From Branchiostoma belcheri (taxonomy: Eukaryota; Chordata; Leptocardii; Amphioxiformes; Branchiostomatidae): a stretch of DNA of 64,000 nt. The DNA lies in NCBI RefSeq assembly GCF_001625305.1, contig NW_017803876.1, positions 570,558-634,557 on the forward strand, read 5' to 3'. The notes below the pieces were generated by a model that searched no databases, had not been told where the DNA came from, and saw only the letters and a program-made list of their open reading frames with translations. Of the stretch, positions 57,401-64,000 are shown piece after piece; the first letter of the stretch is position 1; each line of letters starts with the position of its first letter. A program made the translations under genes and the position numbers.

Positions 57401-57514
57401 ACGGGGGAGGGGGAGGACAACAAGGCCGCAGAGGATGTGGAAAACTCGGAATCAACAAAATCAGTGAAACAGTCAAATGTTGAGCTTAGAAGTATGACTC
57501 CAATAGAATCATGA
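54288..57514 (+). CDS. Two-pore-domain potassium channel, KCNK family (TALK/TASK-2-like)
   Basis: Coding exons 54288-54476, 54826-54943, 55160-55311, 56040-56235 and 57231-57514 join in phase to 939 bp, 312 aa, close to KCNK16 (about 309). A plasma-membrane background K+ channel; two subunits form one pore. Order: TM1 (about 5-29); extracellular cap with N-glycosylation sequons at N31, N59 and N77; pore 1 with SNWDFGNSFFF and filter TIGYGH (101-106); TM2; loop; TM3 (about 166-190); pore 2 filter TIGFGD (210-215) followed by YVPG; TM4 (about 228-254); a 50-residue charged tail. SNWDFG and GFGDYV recall TALK channels. The filter-1 histidine is odd: asparagine is usual there. TREK affinity, suggested by SPATA7-KCNK10 linkage in human, is not excluded. 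Confidence 0.95.
54826..54943 (+). CDS. KCNK coding exon 2 (pore 1)
   Basis: Acceptor ctttag, donor gtacat. Encodes the cap end with sequon NST, then SNWDFGNSFFFSSTVVTTI; the filter glycine codon is split across the intron. Confidence 0.95.
55010..55135 (+). mobile_element. Possible retroposon 3' tail, KCNK intron 2
   Basis: CACTGGACTGGAAGGAATGG and GGGCCATCCAGTATAAATAA resemble LINE 3' UTR ends. No coding part remains. Confidence 0.4.
55160..55311 (+). CDS. KCNK coding exon 3 (end of pore 1, TM2)
   Basis: Acceptor ttacag. Opens GYGHISPSTRGGQAFLIPYA, then TM2 and a lysine-rich cytoplasmic loop to EQWAK; donor gtgggc. Confidence 0.95.
55582..55985. repeat. 66-bp minisatellite, six to seven copies, KCNK intron 3
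   Basis: Unit GGAGCTAGTCTGTATACTGG, then CCCTGGCAACAGTCTGGCAC and CCAGGCTAGCTCTGGAGTCA. It ends about 55 bp before exon 4 and does not include the splice site. Confidence 0.95.
56040..56235 (+). CDS. KCNK coding exon 4 (TM3, pore 2)
   Basis: Acceptor tatccag. KRWSKKVSERTAEV, TM3, EGWSYRISIYYSFVTLTTIG and the second filter GFGDYVP; donor gtgagg. Confidence 0.95.
56857..57021. mobile_element. Palindromic element, KCNK intron 4
   Basis: Arms of about 70 bp: TTAATG.CCCGCCC, GAATATGGTGTGATAAAGCC and GTCAGTTGCTATAACCACA with their inverses around CCTCGTTCGCTGCGCTCACT. Confidence 0.88.
57078..57178 (-). mobile_element. Retroposon 3' tail, reverse orientation
   Basis: A TTTATTTATTTATTAAT tract followed by GAGGGTCGCCCCTTCAATTG and GGGGGCCCTGG reads on the minus strand as a LINE 3' UTR plus (AATA)n tail. 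It lies about 55 bp before KCNK exon 5. Confidence 0.6.
57231..57514 (+). CDS. KCNK coding exon 5 (TM4, tail, stop)
   Basis: Acceptor gttacag. QNSDQRVVYRLAILCWFMIG through TM4 (GLAWMAVIL), then a Lys/Arg- and Glu-rich tail ending MTPIES before TGA. A retroposon tail in reverse orientation sits just upstream. Confidence 0.94.
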
Positions 57515-58105
57515 AATGCCAACATGGCAACAGAGATTGTGTTAGGGGACGGGAGAATGCAACATGACCATGGAAAATGCTAGAAGAGCTGACTTTTGCA
57601 AACATCTTAACTTTGAATGTGGCACGTAAAATATAATGTCTGGAGAGACAGACAATATTGTTAAAGATAGAAGATATTTCAGAATGAAAGACTATTCAAA
57701 AAGAATATACAACAAACATGGATTGTTACAGTCCTTTTTAATAAAAAGAAATATCATTAGAACACTATTTTTTAATCATAGAAAATTCATATGATGTGAG
57801 AATATCTAATGAATTTAATTATGATAGATGGTTATTGTGTAATCTTGACAGACATCACCCCTCACAGCACTTAGTTAACCTGAAAACAATAGCCTTAAGG
57901 TACAAAAGTTTTCTTGTGTACTTTATAGGCTGTACTATGTCACTACAGCGGCTGTAGTGACATTTAGACATGTCTTAAGCAATAGTTTTAGTTTGATAAA
58001 ATTGTGGACATTGGTCTTTGATTAAGACCACAATGGCATAGTCATATTTTGTCGTAAAATAAAGAATAAAATATCAGTCAAAATCTTCCACTGTTTTTGC
58101 ACCTG
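57515..58105. other. Convergent 3' region of KCNK and WDR74
   Basis: The stop codons face each other 591 bp apart. Plus-strand AATAAA words are at about 57739, 58057 and 58065; a minus-strand ATTAAA is near 57737. 3' UTRs very likely overlap. Confidence 0.6.
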
Positions 58106-58273
58106 TTATTTCGGTTTCTTAAGTTTCTTGCTTTTTGCTTTTCTCTTGGTCTTGTCTGTGACCTTGCCTTCCTGAACCACAGACATCTTTCCCCACAATT
58201 CATCTTCATCCTCTTCTGTCATGTCACTGGATTCCAGCTTTCTCTTCTGTTTCTTTGGAGCCTCTGTCTGTTC
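58106..58273 (-). CDS. WDR74: WDR74 coding exon 11 (basic tail and stop)
   Basis: EQTEAPKKQKRKLESSDMTE, an acidic EDEDELWGKM helix (human TDELWASLE), and a terminal lysine cluster before TAA at 58108-58106. Confidence 0.92.
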   Translation of the reverse strand, partial: EQTEAPKKQKRKLESSDMTEEDEDELWGKMSVVQEGKVTDKTKRKAKSKKLKKPK

Positions 58274-61200
58274 CTGAGTTAAAGGTGAAAATTATCACAC
58301 AATGTGTAAATCATATTACTCAAGCATGCAGCCCAATTTACATTTCAACTTGATTCCTTTCCTTTAAAAACATGGAGCGAATTTGTTTCTATTGAGCCAA
58401 TTTGTTTCTATATTCCTTCTAACGATAATACTGAACTGGGATAGCATCTGCTTCATTACAATATGTAAAATAGATCTAGAACCAGGTGTATTCAAGCTCT
58501 ATGTAAGATCTCTTAAGAATTATTCACCTTATCACTTGGTAGAGGGACGAAATGTATACAGTGGGGAAATGGACAGGTAACTACACTTTACAAACATGGG
58601 ATGACTCCCAGTACAGACCAGACTATTCAATATACACCACTGTCTAGTTTGTCATTAATAAGAGAAGACACTGAAAGATCCATGTACAATGCCGTACCTG
58701 TGTGAAGTCTGCACTACTGAAGAGTAGGCAGTTCAACCTGGACTTCAGGTAAACCTGAGGTAAGAAACAATGACATATTTTACAAACTTACAGGTAGTTA
58801 TTTAGATATCCATAGCAAAACTATACTACAATATTTGATCAAAAATGTTTCTAACATACCAGAAAATACAGACAAAAAAGTGCCACATCTTTATCAGGCT
58901 TCTAAAACTCTAGAGCAATTTCCTCTAACACTGATGAACTAGGACATTGGGGTTTTCTTTTACACAACTAATATTGTCTCTTGCCTTGCTCACGTTTCTG
59001 ATAGACACCAAAACGTAAGCAAGGTAAAGACACAATACTGGTTGTGCAAAAGAAAATCCCTATACTCTAATAACCTGATGAAACTACTAGTATTTTTGGA
59101 AACTTTTTAACTAGTCTGTGTTACTATTCATACGCTCTCATTGGATAAGCCTTAATGACGTTATACACAACACCATATATAAGGCAGGGCGAAACACCCC
59201 TGTGGCACATTCAGTGGAGACATCCATAACGCAAAGGAGCACAATGTGGGTCGGTCCTTGTACACACGTAACCAGGGGTAGGGGAGAACAAGCGCAAAAA
59301 GAAGCGTACTCGCTCCCACAGGTAAGAAAGGCTAGTGTTTTTTCCCCACCCACCCCACCCTTTCAACCCAAGAAGAAAGGAGTGACATACAGGGACAGAA
59401 CCTGCCGCGCGACTTCGGCACTGCCCCATAACTCATAAAGGATGATCCAATGATTGCGCAGTTTGAATAGGAGACTTCTCTGACCTTATGCAGCGTCTCC
59501 TTGGTGTTGATGTCATGTATCCTGAGGAAGCGGTCCAGCCCACACGAGGCTACCAGGGGGAGGGAGGGGTGGCACTGCAGACAGCGGATGGCTCCTGCAA
59601 AACCCTTGAACGCCTTCTGCACTTTACCTGTGAGGATGTAAGTTTGTGTACAGGGCCGTGAAACTCTGGAATTCTCTACCTACAGATGTAAAGTCCATCT
59701 CCCATGTCAAATACTTTACCAACAGAGTGGTGCAATTCATAAAAGTCAGACAGCTATCTTCAAGGTAGAATTCATATGTTTTCTTAATGATTGCCATGTA
59801 AATAGTTAAAGTTTTTTATGCGACATGTAATCCCCTCTGTTTTTAAATGATTTATGCTGTATGTTAAGTGTAAATATGTAGGATTGTGTCTGTAATTGTG
59901 ATGTTACATGTATTTGTATTGGAACCCTGGAAGAATAGCCCATAATGGGCTAAAGGGTATCTCAATAAACTGAAACTGAAACTGATGTCATGCAGGACTT
60001 GCATCAATAAGAATCCTATCAGTATCACATTGCTAAACTAGTACATGTACATTCAAATATCTAGAGCAATCATTGCTCTGTCAATGTTCACCTTTTCTTC
60101 CACTACCTTATTTCATCAACCAAAGCGCTGAACTTTACCAACACTTGTGAAACACACTTCTAAAATACATCCTTAAAAATCTGAGATACACATTTAGATA
60201 TCATATTGAATTTTTTGTTGTTTTCGTTTAAAATGTTTATTGTACAAGTAGGACAGCAATTCCATAAAGGAAGCAATTACAAGCTAGAAAGGCTTCAGTT
60301 TTCAGTTCCTTTCCAGGTTCCTCTTTACATAAATTCTTGTGGTGTAATCAGCAAACTCACCCATTCTCAGGTCCACCATGACCATACTTCCCTGGCTGTC
60401 TCCCACAATAACTGAACTGCAGGGCAAAAAACAACAATAAACGTTTTCACATGATACATCACACACTAAGAAGTTCCAATCCATATCTAACACCAGATCA
60501 GTATTGGCAAAAAATTAAACTTTCAACACAGTCATTACAGGAAGAAAGTTCAACTGTTCTCCATTTCAAAAATGAAATTAACTCACCGGAAATTTTCAAC
60601 TGAATCGCTGTCTTCAACATCTTTATGACCCGTGTGCTGTGGACACGTGACTTTTAGCCACATGTGACATCAGCACAATTTTCTGGTGAGTTAATTTCAT
60701 TTTTGAGTTGGACAACAGTTTAACTTTCGTCATGTATTTTACCAACTCAGATGAACTTTCATGACAGCCATTACATATACCATTGCAAGAACAAACAGTG
60801 AGTGTGAGTGATTGAGTGTGAAGAAAAACTTTCCAGTGTTTCCTCTTACCGGCAGTCCGGAGTGACAGACAAGGCTGTGAGAGGGTACTCCCCGAGCTCC
60901 ACGTTCAGTACAGGTCTGCGCTGGGGACCGGCAGGGTCATACACTCGTACCTGCAGCCGGGAAATAGAGTTCTGTATCTGTATCTGTATAGCCCTTATAA
61001 CTGCCCTTTGGCATGGCACACCAGCTTCTGTATCCTTCTGTTAACCTCGAATATGCCAATATGATCCTACATGAGATGTTCTGCCTAAGTGCTATGCACA
61101 ATACATTACGGGATTCCCGCAGGTGAAATACGTTCTGCCGACATGCTACTCACCTGCCTGTGACCTGAGCAGGTGACGAGTTTCTGTTCTGACAGAAACT

Positions 61201-63838
61201 GGAGGTCAGTGACCCACACAGGAACTCTCAAGTCCAGGAAGTCATTTCGCACCTGTGAAAGAAAGTTGAAAGTCAGCATCAAGAAAACCTCTCCAAATTC
61301 TGAATCCTACTTTTTGGAAAATAAAATTCATCACCTATTGTAACATTGCTAATTGCCCCTCTGAAAGATGAATAACGTTTACTATTTTATCTAGATCAAG
61401 AGAATTGGTCGAGAATTGTTGACATGGTCGGTCCAATTAAGAAGGATATGGGTCTACAAGGTGATTGCTCTGTCATGCACAACAGGAACATTTGCAGACA
61501 GTACAGTATGGTGTCAACTCACTGAGGTGAACTGAAGACAATCAAAAAGCTTAACCAATGCCATTGCATCACGGTAATCAATGCCCAGAAAAAAATCAGT
61601 GCTCTCAATTGCTTGTATATCTTCATTCCATGCAGTAACTGTGTAGAAATGACAGTCTTACTACATAACACTTGATAACGTTAGCTTTAATTGATGCCCC
61701 ATTTGTGAAAGTCTGTTTAATTACAGTGTGTTACATATTATAGACAGCACTGGAAAGTTGCCTTGTATGGTAAACACAATCTTCAGCTCAATGGCAGATA
61801 TTAGTATATATATACTGTTTGTGCCAAACCAGCATAGTTCTACTGTTCTACATACATTTTTGGCCTTGAAGATGGGTTTTCCTGGCTCCTGGATGTCCCA
61901 GAGCTTCAGCTCGTTCTCCTTCCCTCCGGTGGCCAGCTGGTGAGGCAGGGCAGGGTTCTGTCTCATCCTACAAACGTCCTTCCCTACCTCCACATCAACC
62001 TGAAGACAAGTCACAAGGTTTGTAACTGTTTATATCAAACACCAAATCTTCAGATCTTATATGTGGTCTCCATATAGAAAAGTATTTTGAAGAGTGGCTA
62101 CTTGGTATACTTTCCAAGCAAAGCCTCTTCTTGTGTGTTCAACACAATGTTTGTGACTGTTTATGTAAACACAAAACCTTCAGGTCTTATCTTAGTGATA
62201 TTACATGTACCTTACAAATATATCGCATACTCTATACTTTAATAAAAATGGTACAGGCAATAGTCCATCTAGAACATACATATTACTGACCTTGTCTCCT
62301 TCATCCTTCCATACCCTGAGCAATCCTGACTCCACACACGTAACAAGAGATCTGGAAAAAAAAGTGTGAACTGTAAGATAACTTCTTGAGGTGTATCATA
62401 CATTGGTATATACTACTATACATACACTGTATGTACAGTTGTATACCAATCCATATTTCATCGCAAAACATGTCTTTGTAGTAAATGTTTTCACATCCGG
62501 GCATGTATTATATAATAGAATAGATAAGAAACAATCACAAGTGTTTCAAATGACCCACAATATTGTCCGACTCACTCCTGGTATTTTGCCAGTCCTGTGA
62601 ACCTGCCCTCCCCTCCTGCACAGTTGGTACAGTCCGTGAATTCCCCCTGCTCTGCATCAAAGGTCTTGACAAGTCCATTCTTCAGACCTATACAAACCTG
62701 TACAAGAGAAAACCAAACTTACATCGTAAAACATTCAGAGACAAGTTACAGAAATAGTTTCTACAGCTTCTGGAGAGATATTCTACATGGAATTGCATGA
62801 CCCATCTACTGTGAGCACTACCATCAAACTTGTGTAAAGAGACTGTGTCAAATACTTGCAAATTATGTAGCTTCTTCACCTCTGAGTTGTACACGTTTTA
62901 TCATTGGCATTTTTCATCAAGCATAAAATAAAGTTTCAAGTAGCATATCGAGTACTTTTTGTCAGTCACTGACGAAAGGTTGTAGATGCTACTGTACTTG
63001 AAATGTCTGACAGTTTTCAAAATCTATCCAGTTGCTTGAGTAACTGTTTTCTTGTGCAGCTTGTCACTATATAGTATGTCCTAATCTCCAAGCAGATCTT
63101 TTGGTGGGGGTAAGACAGTATCAAATTGGCCAGTCTGTATCCATTTCCCCACCCAAGAAATGGATACAGACTGGCCAATTTGATACTGTCTTACCCCCAC
63201 CAAAAGATCTGCTTGGAGATTAACTATGTCCTACCTGGCTCTCCTGCTGGTTTCCCCAGCACATGGCACAAATCTCGTCCTCCTTCGACAGGCTGGCAAC
63301 ATTCTGGAAATTTGTTGCTGTCTTCTTAGCAAGGTTTACTCCTAACAAACACAAACACATAAATTGCCATGATGTTTCTTTTTTAAGAAAAGCTTCAAGC
63401 ATGGAGTTAGGAGATCAGTGTCTTTTACCTCCATGCTTCAAGTGACCAAAATATGCACTACCAGTTACATCTACTTGCCCCTGAAATATGTGATCATTTC
63501 CATGTGTATTTATGTCTTATTAAAGAAAACACATATGCAACAACTTTTGCTGACCTTCTTGGCTGGCAGTTACGCTTTGGCAACCGAAAGATTTGGTTTC
63601 GAAAAATTTAGACATCAGTACAGGCAAACCTGCCTTGCCCCCCTCCCCACTTGGCAAAGACTCCTGTGCGTTGCTGTATACTTAAATATGAAGAGCAACC
63701 TTTATGTCAGTACATCTATACAAACCCGATATCGGTGAAAATACTTTACACTAGTCGCTGTTGCCCCAGGTCGACATACGAACCTTTAAAAACGCCTGTC
63801 GCGGCACCAACGAACACATGCTGCATGGAGGCAGCCAT
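58106..63838 (-). CDS. WDR74: WDR74 orthologue (ribosome-biogenesis WD-repeat protein), complete 11-exon gene
   Basis: Exons in coding order: 63838-63784, 63341-63235, 62697-62576, 62351-62291, 61999-61856, 61252-61154, 60950-60850, 60416-60361, 59627-59485, 58754-58698, 58273-58106. They sum to 1113 bp, 370 aa (human 385), with all phases closing. WDR74 (yeast Nsa1) is a nucleolar seven-bladed propeller in pre-60S maturation, where it works with the NVL ATPase. Matches include HVFVGAATGVFKG, ICAMCWG, GGEGRFTGLA, VCRMRQNPALPH with ATGGKENELKLWD, VRNDFLDLRVPVW, VRVYDPAGPQRRPVL, SVIVGDSQG, LQCHPSLPLVASCGLDRFLR, and VYLKSRLNCLLFS. A lysine-rich C-terminal tail (KKQKRK; KSKKLKKPK) looks nucleolar. 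A YY1-like AAGATGGCTGCC overlaps the start codon. Confidence 0.97.
58698..58754 (-). CDS. WDR74: WDR74 coding exon 10
   Basis: 19 codons, VYLKSRLNCLLFSSADFTQ (human VYLKSQLNCLLLSG). Phase 0 both ends. Confidence 0.93.
59485..59627 (-). CDS. WDR74: WDR74 coding exon 9
   Basis: KAFKGFAGAIRCLQCHPSLP and LVASCGLDRFLRIHDINTKE; matches human LAGSVRGLQCHPSKPLLASC. Acceptor tcacag, donor gtcaga. Confidence 0.95.
59640..59990 (+). mobile_element. Truncated non-LTR retrotransposon 3' end (WDR74 intron 8)
   Basis: The plus-strand frame YRAVKLWNSLPTDVKSISHV and FTNRVVQFIK resembles the C-terminus of LINE reverse transcriptases. A 3' UTR and (AAACTG)n tail follow. Antisense to WDR74. Confidence 0.7.
60361..60416 (-). 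CDS. WDR74: WDR74 coding exon 8
   Basis: 56 bp: SVIVGDSQGSMVMVDLRM (human SVIVGNTHGQLAEIDLRQ). Acceptor ctgcag, donor gtgagt. Confidence 0.93.
60549..60724. mobile_element. Inverted-repeat element, WDR74 intron 7
   Basis: Arms AAAATGAAATTAACTCACCG and TGGTGAGTTAATTTCATTTT, extended by AACTGTT.TCCA / TGGA.AACAGTT. Confidence 0.8.
60850..60950 (-). CDS. WDR74: WDR74 coding exon 7
   Basis: VRVYDPAGPQRRPVLNVELG and EYPLTALSVTPDC; matches human VRVYDPASPQRRPVL and EYPLTAMTLTPGG. Donor gtaaga. Confidence 0.94.
60965..61030 (+). repeat. Dispersed CTGTATC / CACACCAGCTTC repeat
   Basis: Plus-strand copy of the unit at 45273-45340, abutting the WDR74 exon 7 acceptor. Confidence 0.8.
61154..61252 (-). 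CDS. WDR74: WDR74 coding exon 6
   Basis: VRNDFLDLRVPVWVTDLQFL and LVTCSGHRQ in 33 codons, phase 0 both ends; donor CAG/gtgagt. Confidence 0.94.
61856..61999 (-). CDS. WDR74: WDR74 coding exon 5
   Basis: 48 codons including VCRMRQNPALPHQLATGGKE and KLWDIQEPGKPIFKAKN. This is one of the most conserved blocks. Donor gtatgt. Confidence 0.95.
62291..62351 (-). CDS. WDR74: WDR74 coding exon 4
   Basis: 61 bp. SLVTCVESGLLRVWKDEGDK matches human TLITCVDSGILRVWHDKDKD. Acceptor tccag, donor gtcagt. Confidence 0.93.
62576..62697 (-). CDS. WDR74: WDR74 coding exon 3
   Basis: Acceptor acag, donor gtgagt. VCIGLKNGLVKTFDAEQGEF and CAGGEGRFTGLAKYQ; the GGEG(M/R)F(R/T)GLA signature is WDR74-specific. Confidence 0.93.
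63082..63222. mobile_element. Near-perfect palindromic MITE, TAATCTCC family
   Basis: Ends TAATCTCCAAGCAGATCTTT and inverse; arms about 68 bp. Flanks AGTATGTCC (63073-63081) and ACTATGTCC (63223-63231): a 9-bp target duplication with one mismatch. It lies 12 bp from WDR74 exon 2. Confidence 0.93.
63235..63341 (-). CDS. WDR74: WDR74 coding exon 2
   Basis: Acceptor gttag, donor gtagga. Encodes VNLAKKTATNFQNVASLSKE then DEICAMCWGNQQESQ, matching human VSALCWGTGGETQ. Confidence 0.93.
63784..63838 (-). CDS. WDR74: WDR74 coding exon 1
   Basis: ATG at 63838 gives MAASMQHVFVGAATGVFK; donor G/gttcgt. It matches the human N-terminus (HVWVGTETGILKG). Confidence 0.93.
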
Positions 63839-63842
63839 CTTT
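63827..63842 (-). promoter_or_regulatory. WDR74: YY1-like motif over the WDR74 start codon
   Basis: AAGATGGCTGCC on the minus strand contains the start ATG. YY1 sites of the form AAGATGGCGGC overlapping start codons are common in housekeeping genes. Confidence 0.5.
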
Positions 63843-64000
63843 CTCACCCACTGGATTCTGGGAAGGTTTCGGGAAGTGACTTCGGAGCCTTTCAGCAAGT
63901 TTCACTCATCGACACGTGGATGGATCGTAGGTTCCACGTGTGAGGAAGATACCTCGGTATGTACGGGAAACCAGATCCTTGTCACAAGTTGTATGTACAT

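Overview
The window looks like lancelet (amphioxus, Branchiostoma) nuclear DNA. It holds intron-rich animal genes whose proteins lie close to vertebrate orthologues, chordate-style linkage, long CA microsatellites, many short foldback (MITE-like) elements, and minisatellites that straddle exon-intron borders. The species is inferred, not proven. There are four complete protein-coding genes; every intron has GT-AG ends and the splice phases close exactly.

Layout: (1) 1-1581, upstream DNA with two foldback elements and a cluster of TAATTA sites. (2) 1582-37872 (+), Vsx, a paired-like CVC homeobox gene: 7 coding exons, 354 aa, about 36 kb, mostly intron filled with tandem repeats, MITEs and a few GC-rich homeodomain/Sox-site blocks that may be enhancers. 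(3) 37873-42127, intergenic, with a possible Otx-site cluster. (4) 42128-52051 (-), SPATA7 orthologue: 11 exons, 566 aa. (5) About 52.05-52.68 kb, a probable bidirectional promoter. (6) 54288-57514 (+), two-pore potassium channel (KCNK family, TALK/TASK-2-like): 5 coding exons, 312 aa. (7) 58106-63838 (-), WDR74 orthologue: 11 exons, 370 aa, converging tail to tail with the channel gene.

Vsx is a retina and interneuron transcription factor, SPATA7 a photoreceptor/ciliary protein, KCNK a background K+ channel and WDR74 a ribosome-biogenesis factor. They do not form a pathway. Their linkage matters because human SPATA7 and KCNK10 are neighbours on 14q31 and VSX2 lies on 14q24, so this looks like an ancestral chordate linkage.

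The most unusual signal is that exon-intron borders are repeatedly caught up in tandem duplication: the donor end of the Vsx homeobox exon (5 copies), the acceptor start of Vsx exon 5 (6 copies), the donor of SPATA7 exon 4 (14 copies of a 53-bp unit), and probably the donor of SPATA7 exon 7 and the acceptor of the KCNK first coding exon. A second is a foldback element in SPATA7 intron 5 whose loop carries a captured pantothenate kinase (PANK) exon fragment with its splice acceptor. A third is a superfamily of MITEs with a shared terminal motif and 9-bp target-site duplications, one nested inside another.
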